Assembly (NCBI GenBank): GCA_902569285.1
Contig: CACFTS010000003.1
Span: 1-61,213 of the forward strand
Direction of reading: 5' to 3'
Source: an uncultured Pelagibacteraceae bacterium
GTDB lineage: Bacteria; Pseudomonadota; Alphaproteobacteria; Pelagibacterales; Pelagibacteraceae
Length of the DNA: 61,213 bases
Part shown: piece by piece, positions 53,157 to 61,213 of the stretch
How positions within the stretch are numbered: the stretch's first letter is position 1
How the letters are laid out: every line of letters starts with the position of its first letter
Notes under the pieces: model-generated
What the model saw: the letters and a program-made list of their open reading frames with translations, nothing else
What the model was told of the DNA's origin: nothing
Database searches by the model: none
Translations under genes and position numbers: made by a program

Positions 53157-54143
53157 TAAATTATTAACTATGTGTTCAAAAACTTCATTTGGTTTAAGTT
53201 TTTTCATTCCACTTCTGTCTCTAATCCATATATTATCAACATAATCCTTGGGTGTTATTGGTTTAATTTTACTATATTTTAATTCACTTACAGGATCAGT
53301 TGCAATTAGACCAAAAGTTTTTATTCCTAAAGCTGCAGATAAGTTTAAAGGACCTGAATTGTTACCCACATAAAAGTCAGAATTTTTAATTGCTAAAATC
53401 AGTCCCTGAAGATCTTTATTGGAACAATCTATAAAATACTCTCTTTTTGAGTCATTTTTAATTTTTTTAGCTATATGAGATTTGTCAGGACCACAAATTA
53501 AATAGATATAATCAAATAGTTTTTTTTCATATAACAAATCAGCTAGTTTTATAAAATCTTCTTCATACCACATCTTAAAATCTTCAAATGAGTCAACACC
53601 AAATGCTATTTTTTTTCCATCAACCAAAAGATCATCATTGTTCTCTTTAAATCGTTCAATATTAACTTCTAAGTTTGGAAATTTATTATTTAAAGTTATA
53701 GAATTAATTTTTAATAATTTTTGAGATTGTTCAGAGTAATTTAATTTCCAGTCTTCTTCATTTAAGTAATTTTTGGTAGTGATCCATTTTTTTTGATTTT
53801 TAAATCCTGGTCCTATTATATTTTTGATCCCAGCTAATTTTGCAGCAATTGCAGGTTTATTTACTTTGTCTAAAATATAAACGTAATCGTATTTTTCTGA
53901 ATTAAATATTTTTTTTAATTTAAAAACATCTATCCAATAAGCCAAACCTTTTCGAAATTCATTATAATAAATTTTATTAACATGGTTTAAGTCTTTTAAA
54001 ATATTTTGTGCTTGAGTTTTTTTTCTAACAATTAAATCAACTTTACCATTATAATGTTCGCTAATTGCTTTAATGTAAGGTAATTGCCAAATTAAATCAC
54101 CTAATTTGTGATGTGTATAAACTATACAAATTTTTTTATTCAT
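53154..54143 (-). CDS. Glycosyltransferase family 9 (heptosyltransferase-like)
   Basis: A 329-residue protein. It starts with CIVYTHHKLGDLIWQLPYIK and has, near the C-terminus, the ligand loop DFYVGNNSGPLNLSAALGIKTFGL, which match GT9 ADP-heptose:LPS heptosyltransferases. It probably adds a sugar to the lipopolysaccharide core. It overlaps the upstream methyltransferase gene by 8 bases. Confidence 0.85.
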   Translation of the reverse strand: MNKKICIVYTHHKLGDLIWQLPYIKAISEHYNGKVDLIVRKKTQAQNILKDLNHVNKIYYNEFRKGLAYWIDVFKLKKIFNSEKYDYVYILDKVNKPAIAAKLAGIKNIIGPGFKNQKKWITTKNYLNEEDWKLNYSEQSQKLLKINSITLNNKFPNLEVNIERFKENNDDLLVDGKKIAFGVDSFEDFKMWYEEDFIKLADLLYEKKLFDYIYLICGPDKSHIAKKIKNDSKREYFIDCSNKDLQGLILAIKNSDFYVGNNSGPLNLSAALGIKTFGLIATDPVSELKYSKIKPITPKDYVDNIWIRDRSGMKKLKPNEVFEHIVNNL

Positions 54144-54918
54144 TAAATTTTAATTCAATATCTGGTCCACGTTTACGATTTTTAAAATCCAAACCTTCAA
54201 TTGGATAGGTTCTTTTCGTCCTTTCATCGGTTATTTCAAATTTTTTTGGATTTATAAGTGTCATCTCAATTACCTGTGGAATACCATTTTCATCTAACAT
54301 TCCATAGTTATTTGCATTAATATGTATATTTTTAAGTTTAGTATTTTCAATAAAGTTCTCAACTTTTTTTAAATTTTTTTGCAGATCATGAAATTCAATT
54401 ATAAGTAAATTTATCTTATCCAAGTTTTTATCTATTTCTTCTAGAATTTTGAATTCATCTCCCTCAATGTCTATTTTCAAAAGTATATTTTTATTATTAC
54501 CAATTGCTTCTGAAATAGTTGCTTGGTTTTCTACATCTTCTTTTTGTGAAACAATCTTTTTAATATGATGTTTATTTTTTCCTTTAAAAAAATTTAGATA
54601 ACTTACATATTTAAAAATATCTAATATTTGATTAGGTGTAATTTTTTTTAATAATAGAAATGAAATAAAATCTTTTTTAAATCTTTTTAACCAGAACTGA
54701 CTATCAACTGTGTGGTCATAGGCTTCAACTCTAGAATTCACATTTTTACTGAGAAAATCTTTTTCAAATTCCCAATCATCATTTAGACCACACGTAATTA
54801 TTACTTCAGATTTATCTATTACTCTTTTATCAATGATATATCCCCCATCTTTTTTAGGACCTATCCTAACTAGATTTGATTTGTCTAAATGATAGGGTTT
54901 TAATATTTTAGGTAGCAC
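54136..54918 (-). CDS. FkbM-family-like methyltransferase
   Basis: A 260-residue protein. ITCGLNDDWEFEKDF resembles the SAM-binding loop, and LLKIDIEGDEFKILEEI is the characteristic FkbM motif; the C-terminal NLLIIEFHDL also fits. FkbM proteins O-methylate sugars or antibiotics. The 8-base overlap with the GT9 gene suggests methylation of a surface sugar. Confidence 0.78.
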   Translation of the reverse strand: MLPKILKPYHLDKSNLVRIGPKKDGGYIIDKRVIDKSEVIITCGLNDDWEFEKDFLSKNVNSRVEAYDHTVDSQFWLKRFKKDFISFLLLKKITPNQILDIFKYVSYLNFFKGKNKHHIKKIVSQKEDVENQATISEAIGNNKNILLKIDIEGDEFKILEEIDKNLDKINLLIIEFHDLQKNLKKVENFIENTKLKNIHINANNYGMLDENGIPQVIEMTLINPKKFEITDERTKRTYPIEGLDFKNRKRGPDIELKFNE

Positions 54919-54967
54919 AATTTTTATTTATGATTATATTAAAAATTATATAATAAATAATTTAATT

Positions 54968-55351
54968 ATGAATATAAAATCATCTCAAACCTTAGTTTCT
55001 GAAGCTTTAGATCAAATTAAAACGATTTCAACAGACGAAGCTCATAAAATGGTTAGTGAAAATCAATGTAATCTTATTGACATAAGAGATATTCGAGAAC
55101 TTGAAAAAGAAGGGAGAGTTGAAAATTCACAACATATTCCAAGAGGAATGTTAGAATTTTGGCTAGATCCTGAAAGTGTTTATTTTAAAGAAGGTAAATT
55201 GGATTTAAATAAAGAAATGGTTTTATTTTGTGCTGGTGGATTAAGATCTGCTTTGGCTGCTAAATCATTAAAAGATATGGGTTTTGAAAAAGTATCACAT
55301 ATCGATGGTGGTTTTGGAGCAATCAAACAAAGTAAATTTAAGATTGTCTAA
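54968..55351 (+). CDS. Rhodanese-like domain protein
   Basis: A 127-residue single-domain rhodanese. LIDIRDIRELEKEG is the first motif; the active-site loop is LFCAGGLRSALAA, with the catalytic cysteine. It likely carries persulfide sulfur. Ends 19 bases before the convergent ABA4-like gene. Which sulfur pathway it serves cannot be told here. Confidence 0.9.
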   Translation: MNIKSSQTLVSEALDQIKTISTDEAHKMVSENQCNLIDIRDIRELEKEGRVENSQHIPRGMLEFWLDPESVYFKEGKLDLNKEMVLFCAGGLRSALAAKSLKDMGFEKVSHIDGGFGAIKQSKFKIV

Positions 55352-55369
55352 GAATTATATTCATCTGAT

Positions 55370-55843
55370 TTAGTCATATAGATTTATGCTTTTGGCATGA
55401 AATATTCTTATTAACCAATAGACAAATAAACCCACAGGACCAATTAAATACGTAACAATCAAAGGTATTATTATTAGAATTTTATTAATGGATAGTTTTT
55501 GGGCATCTTTAACAATCCAACCTCCAGTAAAAAGATTAATGGCAATAAAATGTATCCAAAAAATTATTAAATAAGAATTATTTGAAAATAAATTTGATAA
55601 GTTTTCTAGTCCAAGATAAAGACTAAAATTATCAATAAAATCATAAGAATTTAGATAGGATTTATAAAGCACAAAAATGTAAGCTGTACTAAGAATAAAA
55701 ATGGGAAAAATAGAAGTTACAAAAAATCTACAAAGATGTGATTGTGGAAAAAAAATTAAAATTAGCCAAAAAGGAAGAACCCCTAAATTCACCCAGTAGT
55801 AGAGCATTTCAATTGTAAAATAATTATAAATTTGTTCGATCAT
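55370..55843 (-). CDS. ABA4-like (DUF4281) membrane protein
   Basis: A four-helix membrane protein of about 157 residues from the preferred Met at 55843 (MIEQIYNYF); the track start 30 bases upstream would nearly meet the recX start. Motifs are NLGVLPFWLILIFFP, IFWIHFIAINLFTGGWIVKDAQK and GPVGLFVYWLIR, which match the ABA4 family, linked in plants to carotenoid isomerisation. Bacterial role unknown; carotenoid or retinal connection is possible. Confidence 0.75.
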   Translation of the reverse strand: MIEQIYNYFTIEMLYYWVNLGVLPFWLILIFFPQSHLCRFFVTSIFPIFILSTAYIFVLYKSYLNSYDFIDNFSLYLGLENLSNLFSNNSYLIIFWIHFIAINLFTGGWIVKDAQKLSINKILIIIPLIVTYLIGPVGLFVYWLIRIFHAKSINLYD

Positions 55844-55871
55844 TTTAAAATATATTATATTAAATCTACTC

Positions 55872-56435
55872 ATGATTCCTATAAGAAATAGAAAAAAAAC
55901 ATTACAGTTAACCGTTGAGGAAATGAGAAATTTTGCGTTTGCTTATACTGAAAAATATGCTCCTTCTAAACAACAACTTAAAACTTACCTTTTGAAGAAA
56001 TATCTTAAAGCTTCAATACCAAATGTTAAAAAACAAGATATAACCAATTTAATTGATATTGTTTTATCTGATCTGGAAAAAAACAAATTTATTAATGATC
56101 AATTTTATTCTGATAGCAAAGCAAAAAGTATGATTCAAAGAGGAAGTTCAATTAATAAAATAAGAAATTACTTAATTGGAAAAGGTATAAATAATGAATT
56201 TATTAAAGATACAGTTAATAAAATCCAAGATCAAAATTCTGATCAAGATTTTTTTTCTGCAATAAAAATTTGCAAAAAGAAAAGAATTGGACCTGCGAGA
56301 ACTGAAGATAATAGGCCTTTATTTTATAAAAAAGATGTTTCTTTATTAGCAAGAAATGGTTTTGATTTTGAAACTTCAAAAAAAGTAATGAATATTAGTA
56401 AAGATGATTATTTAAAAATAATTAAATTACTTTAA
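55872..56435 (+). CDS. recX: Regulatory protein RecX
   Basis: A 187-residue RecX family protein, an inhibitor of RecA filaments. It has AFAYTEKYAPSKQQLKTYLLKKY and FINDQFYSDSKAKSMIQRGSS, KIRNYLIGKGI, all typical RecX helices, and a C-terminal third repeat. recA is not next to it here. The start is 28 bases from the preferred ABA4-like start on the other strand. Confidence 0.85.
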   Translation: MIPIRNRKKTLQLTVEEMRNFAFAYTEKYAPSKQQLKTYLLKKYLKASIPNVKKQDITNLIDIVLSDLEKNKFINDQFYSDSKAKSMIQRGSSINKIRNYLIGKGINNEFIKDTVNKIQDQNSDQDFFSAIKICKKKRIGPARTEDNRPLFYKKDVSLLARNGFDFETSKKVMNISKDDYLKIIKLL

Positions 56436-56570
56436 TTTTGTCTCTTTTTCTTTTTTAGCCAAGAAGTCAATTTTACTTTTAAGATAATTTCTTACAAAAA
56501 CAAAAACCAATAATCCAAAAATTGAGACAGATATGATTATGATCAATATTATTCTTAACTGTTCATCCAT
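56427..56570 (-). CDS. Small single-helix membrane protein (47 residues), not in the ORF track
   Basis: ATG at 56568-56570 overlaps the stop of the CysQ-like gene (TAATG), and TAA is at 56427-56429. The product MDEQLRIILIIIISVSIFGL then LVFVFVRNYL has one hydrophobic helix and a basic C-terminal tail. Translational coupling supports reality. It overlaps recX by 9 bases on the other strand. Confidence 0.6.
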   Translation of the reverse strand: MDEQLRIILIIIISVSIFGLLVFVFVRNYLKSKIDFLAKKEKETKLK

Positions 56571-57343
56571 TATAAAATGTTTTTACTTTTTAAAATTAAA
56601 CTGGGGTTTTTAAAATTTTTTTTTCCATATTTTATTTCTTTATTTTCAAAATCTGTAACAATTCCTCCTGCATGTTTTAAAATTGCATGACCAGCAGCGA
56701 TATCCCATTCATAAGCTCTTGGTTCAGCTACATAACCATCATATTCTCCAGCAGCTATAACACAAAATTTTAAAGAACTTTTCATTCTTACAGATTTTTT
56801 AACATTAAATTTTTCATGAATTTTTTCTATCTCTGGTTTAATTTTATTTGAATAAGATACAAATTTAATTTCATTTTTATCAAAATTTTTCGAACAATTT
56901 AGTTCAACTGTTTTTCCATTTACAATTTCAAAAGCAGAATTTTCTCCATATGAATAAAACATTCTTTTTTTTGATGGTGCATAGATTAATCCGGCAGCAG
57001 GATTTTTATTTATAATCAAACCAGCATTTATAGTAAATTCTTCTAAGTTATTAATGTAATCATGAGTACCATCTATAGGATCAACTAACCAAAAATCTTT
57101 TAGATCGTTTAATGATTTATTGTCCGATGTTTCTTCAGAAATAATTGGTAAGTGAGGTGTAATTTCTTTTAATTTTTGTGTAATGATTTTATTTACTTCT
57201 AAGTCCCCATTACTAACAGGTGTATTATCAGATTTAATTTTTTTTATTAGTCCTTTATCTCTAAGATCTAAAGATACTTTGCCAGCATAAAGAAAAGTAT
57301 CTATTAATTCTTCAACAGTTTTTTTTATATTTAGTTCAGTCAT
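56570..57343 (-). CDS. cysQ: Inositol monophosphatase-fold 3'(2'),5'-bisphosphate nucleotidase (CysQ-like)
   Basis: A 257-residue phosphatase. Key motif WLVDPIDGTHDYINN (DPIDGT) binds two metals, EETSDN supplies another acid, and the C-terminal YEWDIAAGHAILKHAGG is the second metal motif. CysQ removes phosphate from PAP during sulfate assimilation. It overlaps the DUF3553 gene by 8 bases. It might also be an inositol or other phosphatase. Confidence 0.85.
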   Translation of the reverse strand: MTELNIKKTVEELIDTFLYAGKVSLDLRDKGLIKKIKSDNTPVSNGDLEVNKIITQKLKEITPHLPIISEETSDNKSLNDLKDFWLVDPIDGTHDYINNLEEFTINAGLIINKNPAAGLIYAPSKKRMFYSYGENSAFEIVNGKTVELNCSKNFDKNEIKFVSYSNKIKPEIEKIHEKFNVKKSVRMKSSLKFCVIAAGEYDGYVAEPRAYEWDIAAGHAILKHAGGIVTDFENKEIKYGKKNFKNPSLILKSKNIL

Positions 57344-57506
57344 TTAATTTCATTAATTCTATATTTTGTGCGTTTATTACTTTTTTCCCAACATTTTCGA
57401 AATTTACAGTCACTTTATCTTTAATAATTGATTGGACTTGACCTATTCCCCATTCTTTATTTAATGGATTTACTACTTTATCACCCGGTTCATAATCTAA
57501 TATCAT
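57336..57506 (-). CDS. DUF3553 domain-containing protein (56 residues), not in the ORF track
   Basis: From ATG at 57504-57506 the product reads [20 protein letters not shown] then [17 protein letters not shown], a good match to DUF3553: PGD-V-P-EWG-GQV-S-I-D-VTVNFEhxGKK. DUF3553 proteins are small alphaproteobacterial proteins of unknown function and resemble CarD or UvrD-like SH3 folds. The gene lies opposite the over-extended start of the track's mnmA ORF and overlaps cysQ by 8 bases. Confidence 0.8.
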   Translation of the reverse strand: MILDYEPGDKVVNPLNKEWGIGQVQSIIKDKVTVNFENVGKKVINAQNIELMKLND

Positions 57507-57547
57507 TTAATTTAACTTATATTAGAAATAAGTATAAATACCATCAA

Positions 57548-58666
57548 ATGAATAGAGAATTAAATTCTATAGGTTTTAATAAAAAACCTTCAGATACAAC
57601 AGTGGTTGTGGCAATGTCAGGTGGTGTAGACTCATCTACTGTAGCAGGCATGATGAAGAAAGAAGGTTACAATGTTATTGGTATAACATTAAAACTTTAT
57701 GATGATGGTAAAGAAGTTGCAGCTTCAAAACAATGTTGTTCTGGTCAAGATATAATGGATGCAAAAAGAGTAGCTAATAAATTAGATATAGAACATAAAA
57801 TTTTATATTACCAAAATAAATTTAAACAAGGAGTTATTGATAATTTTGTCGAAAGTTATTTAAAAGGCGAAACACCAATTCCATGTATTCAGTGTAATCA
57901 GACAGTTAAATTTAAAGACTTATTTGAAGTTTCAAAAGATCTAAATGCTGATGCTTTAATTACTGGTCATTATGTTAAAAGTATTACCACTAATGATACA
58001 ACCAACATGTATAGAGCAATTGATGAGAATAGGGATCAAAGTTATTTTTTATTTAACACAACGAGAGAACAATTAGATTATTTAAGATTTCCATTAGGGG
58101 GTTTGCTGAAAAATGAAACTAGAGAAATTGCAAAAAAACTTGATCTAAATGTTGCAGATAAACCTGATAGTCAGGATATTTGTTTTGTTCCAAATGGTGA
58201 TTATGCTTCTGTAATACAAAAATTTAAACCTAACTCTTTTAAAAAGGGAAATATTAAAAATTTAAATGATCAAGTTATAGGTGTTCATGACGGAATTATA
58301 AATTTTACAATAGGTCAAAGAAAAGGAATTAAAGTTTCTGATAAAGATCCTCTCTATGTTTTAAAAATAAATTCTGAAAAAAATGAAATCGTAGTAGGTC
58401 CAAAAGAAAATTTAGCTAAAAAGCATATTCTACTGAAAGAATTGAATTTACTTTCTGATAAGAAAGAATTTGAAAAAAATATCTACGTTAAAGTTAGATC
58501 TACCGGCAAATTATTAGATGCAAAAGTAATTTTTAACGATCAAAATAAAGCTGATGTAGAGCTTGTAAATTCAGAGGATGGAATCTCACCTGGACAAGCA
58601 TGTGTTTTTTACAATAAAGACCCTATTGGCTATAAAGTTTTAGGAGGTGGCTGGATTCTTGAATAA
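57548..58666 (+). CDS. mnmA: tRNA-specific 2-thiouridylase MnmA
   Basis: A 372-residue enzyme from MNRELNSIG. The P-loop is [15 protein letters not shown], the catalytic cysteines are in [10 protein letters not shown] and [10 protein letters not shown], and C-terminal GGGWI is usual. It inserts sulfur at U34 of Lys, Glu and Gln tRNAs. The track ORF begins 40 codons earlier, but that extension crosses the antisense DUF3553 gene and has no match to MnmA. Confidence 0.94.
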   Translation: MNRELNSIGFNKKPSDTTVVVAMSGGVDSSTVAGMMKKEGYNVIGITLKLYDDGKEVAASKQCCSGQDIMDAKRVANKLDIEHKILYYQNKFKQGVIDNFVESYLKGETPIPCIQCNQTVKFKDLFEVSKDLNADALITGHYVKSITTNDTTNMYRAIDENRDQSYFLFNTTREQLDYLRFPLGGLLKNETREIAKKLDLNVADKPDSQDICFVPNGDYASVIQKFKPNSFKKGNIKNLNDQVIGVHDGIINFTIGQRKGIKVSDKDPLYVLKINSEKNEIVVGPKENLAKKHILLKELNLLSDKKEFEKNIYVKVRSTGKLLDAKVIFNDQNKADVELVNSEDGISPGQACVFYNKDPIGYKVLGGGWILE

Positions 58667-58667
58667 G

Positions 58668-58751
58668 CTATTTTTTCTTATTTTTCTTTCTAGCTCTTCT
58701 TTTTTTTGAGCCCATTTTTCTTCGGCCTCTATGTTTTTTTGGGTAACTCAT
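58668..58751 (-). CDS. Tiny highly basic protein (27 residues), not in the ORF track
   Basis: On the minus strand a strong SD (ATAGGAG) precedes ATG at 58749-58751. The product MSYPKKHRGRRKMGSKKRRA ends in RKKNKKK and stop TAG 58668-58670, one base after the mnmA stop. It has 16 or more Lys/Arg. It could be a ribosome-associated or nucleic-acid-binding peptide. No family identified. Confidence 0.55.
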   Translation of the reverse strand: MSYPKKHRGRRKMGSKKRRARKKNKKK

Positions 58752-58824
58752 TAACTCCTATTCATTAATTTATTGAATTTTCTACTGGGATATAGCATTG
58801 TCTTTTAAGCATATCAATTTTTTT

Positions 58825-60000
58825 ATGAAAAAATCTTTTAAAACTTTTTTAAAACATACTGCAAAAGACTTTCATAATCAGTCAGTAAACCCACCAGTTG
58901 TTAGAGCTTCGACTATTATATTTAAGTCAATGCAACATATTAGAAAGACTCAAGCAAAAGCACAAAAAAATCCAACAGGTGGCCATTACGATTATGGCAG
59001 ACAAGGAACCTCAACATCACACATATTACAAAAAATTTTAACTAAGCTTGAAGAAAGTTATCATGTATTCACAACTCCAACAGGTTTTGGATCTGTCTTT
59101 TTAGCAATATTTAGTGTTGTCAGACCTGGAGATGAAATGATAGTTGCAGATCCTGTTTATAGTCCTACAAGAGATTTAACTCAAGATTATCTTAAGGAAT
59201 TTAAAATAAAAACAGTTTTTTACAATCCACATGATTTAAAAACATTAGAAAATAATATTACAAAAAAAACTAAATTAATTTTTGTTGAAAACCCAGGAAG
59301 TAATTCTTTTGAATTTCAAGATCTAGGAAAAATTATATCAATAGCCAAAAAAAATAAAATTTATACAGCAATAGATAATACTTGGGCAACACCTTATTAT
59401 TTTAAACCAATTAAACTTGGTTTTGATATGTCAATTGTATCAGCAACAAAATATTACTCGGGTCATTCAGACGTGATGGGAGGAAGTTTAGCGGTTAATA
59501 AAAAAGTTTTTAATAAAGTAAGAGCTGCTGAAAGAATAACAGGTTTAAGATTAGGACCTGATGATGCATATTTAATTACTAGAGGGTTAAGAACTCTTGA
59601 TGTTAGACTAGATAGGCATAGAGAAAATGCAAAAAAAGTTGCTGGTTTTTTATCTAAAAATAAAAAATTTAAATTACTTTATCCTTATAAAAAAGACTCT
59701 TTTAATTTTAGAATGTGGAAAAAATATTATTCAGGTGCTTCAGGTTTAATGGGATTAAAAATTAAAGCAAAAAATGTAAATTCAGTTAGGAAATTTGTTA
59801 ACTCACTTAAACTATTTGGATATGGTTATAGCTGGGGTAGTTTTGAAAGTTTAGCATTACATCAAGAATTTAGAGAAACTGGAAACAGAAAATATCTGAA
59901 TTTAGCTAAAGATGAACACCTTGTTAGACTACATATAGGTCTTGAAGATCCTAATGACTTAATTGCTGATATCAAGCAAGCTTTGAGACATTTAAAATGA
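58825..60000 (+). CDS. PLP-dependent trans-sulfuration family enzyme (cystathionine beta-lyase-like)
   Basis: A 391-residue Cys/Met metabolism PLP enzyme. YDYGRQGTSTSHILQ and ENPGSNSFEFQD occur in the N-terminal half, and the PLP lysine is in SIVSATKYYSGHSDVMGGSL. It is of the cystathionine beta-lyase type, releasing homocysteine for methionine. ATG 58825 (MKKSF) is preferred over the track's TTG start at 58798. Overlaps the MFS gene by 4 bases. Confidence 0.87.
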   Translation: MKKSFKTFLKHTAKDFHNQSVNPPVVRASTIIFKSMQHIRKTQAKAQKNPTGGHYDYGRQGTSTSHILQKILTKLEESYHVFTTPTGFGSVFLAIFSVVRPGDEMIVADPVYSPTRDLTQDYLKEFKIKTVFYNPHDLKTLENNITKKTKLIFVENPGSNSFEFQDLGKIISIAKKNKIYTAIDNTWATPYYFKPIKLGFDMSIVSATKYYSGHSDVMGGSLAVNKKVFNKVRAAERITGLRLGPDDAYLITRGLRTLDVRLDRHRENAKKVAGFLSKNKKFKLLYPYKKDSFNFRMWKKYYSGASGLMGLKIKAKNVNSVRKFVNSLKLFGYGYSWGSFESLALHQEFRETGNRKYLNLAKDEHLVRLHIGLEDPNDLIADIKQALRHLK

Positions 60001-61213
60001 GCTTGGAAAAATTTATTCCAAATAAAACAGCTTTAATTACATTAATCGCTGCTTGCTTAATAGTAATTATATCTCTTGGAATTAGACAAACTTTTGGTCT
60101 TTTCTTTTTTGACTTTGAAATTGATCTTGGTTGTACCCAAACTCAATTTGGATTTGCAATGGGTATTCAATTACTTTTTTGGGGCTTATTGGGTCCTGTT
60201 TTTGGAATAATTACTGATAAATATGGTGGAAGAATAGCTGTGATTATTGGATTTTTATTTTATCTAGCTGGAATATATTTTTTAAACTATGGACCTAATA
60301 CTGGCTCTTGGTTTATATTTGATATTGGACTTCTTATTGGAGTAGGTCTAGGTGCTACTGCAATTAGTATTCCTGTTTCAATTGTAGCAAAACATTTTCC
60401 TCTAAATACTAGAACTATGGCAACCGGTATTGTAACAGCCGCAGGTTCATTTGGATATTTTATTTCTCCAATGTACACAAGATATACATTGCTTGAATTT
60501 GGTTGGAACACAACATTAGTTATTTTTGGAATAATGATTATTGCAGGTTTAATTATAGCTTTTTTTCTATCAACACCAATGGAACAAACCAATCAAGAAA
60601 ACGAAATGAATCAAACAGCCACAGAAGCAATCAAAGAGGCTTTTTCAAATAAAAGTTTTAATTATTTAACCTTAGGTTTTTTTGTTTGTGGATGGCATAT
60701 TGCACTTGTCGCAACACATATACCAATGCATATTAGAGACAAAGGTCTAGAAGACTGGACGGCAACAGCAATATTAGCATTAATTGGGCTATTTAATATT
60801 TTTGGAACATTAAGTAGCGGTTATTTGTCTACAAGAATTAGTAAGAAAAAACTATTGAGTGCAATTTATCTATTAAGAGGTGTTTCACTAATTTATTTTG
60901 TCTTCATGCCACCTAGCGTAATTAATGCCCTGATCTTTGGAATTACATTTGGGTATCTTTGGTTAGCAACAGTACCTCCTACCAATGGTATAGTTGGCCA
61001 CATATTTGGAACTAAGTACATAACTTTATTGTATGGATTTGTTTTTTTAAGTCATCAAGTTGGATCATTCTTAGGAGCTTATCTTGGTGGTTTATTTCAT
61101 GATTTATATGGCTCACTTGATTATGCTTGGTATATTTCTATTGCTTTATCTTTGTTTGCAGGCTTGATACATTTACCTATAAAAGAGAAAGCAATTGAAA
61201 GACAACAGCTTGC
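59997..61213 (+). CDS. MFS transporter (partial, runs off the window), not in the ORF track
   Basis: Open frame from ATG at 59997 to the window end, at least 405 codons. Begins MSLEKFIPNKTALI, then LGIRQTFGLFF, FGFAMGIQLLFWGLLG, and DKYGGRIAVIIGF, which is the MFS A-motif loop. Further helices continue to the end. The family resembles OFA-type or monocarboxylate MFS importers. The start overlaps the PLP gene's stop by 4 bases, suggesting co-expression. Confidence 0.85.
   Translation, partial: MSLEKFIPNKTALITLIAACLIVIISLGIRQTFGLFFFDFEIDLGCTQTQFGFAMGIQLLFWGLLGPVFGIITDKYGGRIAVIIGFLFYLAGIYFLNYGPNTGSWFIFDIGLLIGVGLGATAISIPVSIVAKHFPLNTRTMATGIVTAAGSFGYFISPMYTRYTLLEFGWNTTLVIFGIMIIAGLIIAFFLSTPMEQTNQENEMNQTATEAIKEAFSNKSFNYLTLGFFVCGWHIALVATHIPMHIRDKGLEDWTATAILALIGLFNIFGTLSSGYLSTRISKKKLLSAIYLLRGVSLIYFVFMPPSVINALIFGITFGYLWLATVPPTNGIVGHIFGTKYITLLYGFVFLSHQVGSFLGAYLGGLFHDLYGSLDYAWYISIALSLFAGLIHLPIKEKAIERQQL

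Noticed and set aside
57428-57547. N-terminal extension of the mnmA ORF
   Set aside because: The first 40 codons are not MnmA-like, and the region is coding for the DUF3553 protein on the other strand; ATG 57548 fits the family.
1-61213. CRISPR array or insertion sequence
   Set aside because: No regularly spaced direct repeats and no transposase or integrase ORF were found; long A or T runs are compositional.

Overview
The window looks like a piece of a streamlined marine alphaproteobacterial chromosome of the SAR11 (Pelagibacterales) type. This is inferred from the very A+T-rich sequence, the Lys/Asn/Ile-rich proteins, the many 1-8 base gene overlaps and near absence of spacers, and the gene content: form II CoxL-like molybdoenzyme, TTT and ABC sugar importers, a TPP-riboswitch-controlled ThiV-like symporter and AmtB. 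No rRNA, tRNA, CRISPR array, transposase or integrase was seen.

Region 1 (1-8.1 kb) holds a molybdenum hydroxylase locus: small, large and medium subunits, two half-size XdhC-type maturation proteins and a MocA-like nucleotidyltransferase. A convergent molybdopterin cluster follows (moaE, moaD, a thioesterase, moaC, moaA), then a GYD-domain protein. Region 2 (8.2-26 kb) is a carbon acquisition block. It has an aldehyde dehydrogenase, a rhamnonate-dehydratase-like enolase-superfamily enzyme, a PdxA-like dehydrogenase, a tripartite tricarboxylate-type transporter, and a five-part sugar module: ABC importer, three SDRs, an IlvD/Edd dehydratase, an FAH-family hydrolase and an SMP-30 lactonase. 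Together these fit a non-phosphorylative deoxy-sugar or pentose pathway of the L-fucose oxidative type. Both importers carry an intrinsic terminator just after the binding-protein gene, and in the TTT case it lies inside the tctB reading frame. Region 3 (25.9-30.8 kb) has ccdA, a possible 28-codon ORF, a TPP riboswitch with a ThiV-like symporter, a two-gene ABC-2 exporter and a small outer-membrane barrel protein.

Region 4 (30.8-49.7 kb) is the accessory part. It starts with surface-polysaccharide genes and a degraded hydrolase tail. Next is an unusual autotransporter-like protein whose barrel is followed by a periplasmic coiled coil and a C-terminal membrane helix. Then come a GNAT-like protein, a MORN-repeat membrane protein and a 970-residue leucine-rich-repeat-like protein. 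Divergent from that is a cassette of a short Hsp70, a membrane-anchored TerB plus J-like protein, a soluble M48 peptidase and two related unknown proteins. Facing this cassette is a tightly packed six-gene operon with a DUF2779 dual-nuclease-like protein, a DUF2130 nuclease-like protein and several very small ORFs absent from the supplied track. These two blocks are the best candidates for an undescribed system.

Region 5 (49.7-61.2 kb) returns to core genes: rseP, an HU gene, amtB, two envelope sugar/methyltransfer genes, a rhodanese protein, an ABA4-like protein, recX, a cysQ-like gene, a DUF3553 protein, mnmA, a PLP-dependent lyase and the start of an MFS transporter. Three further small genes missing from the track lie here (47, 56 and 27 residues).
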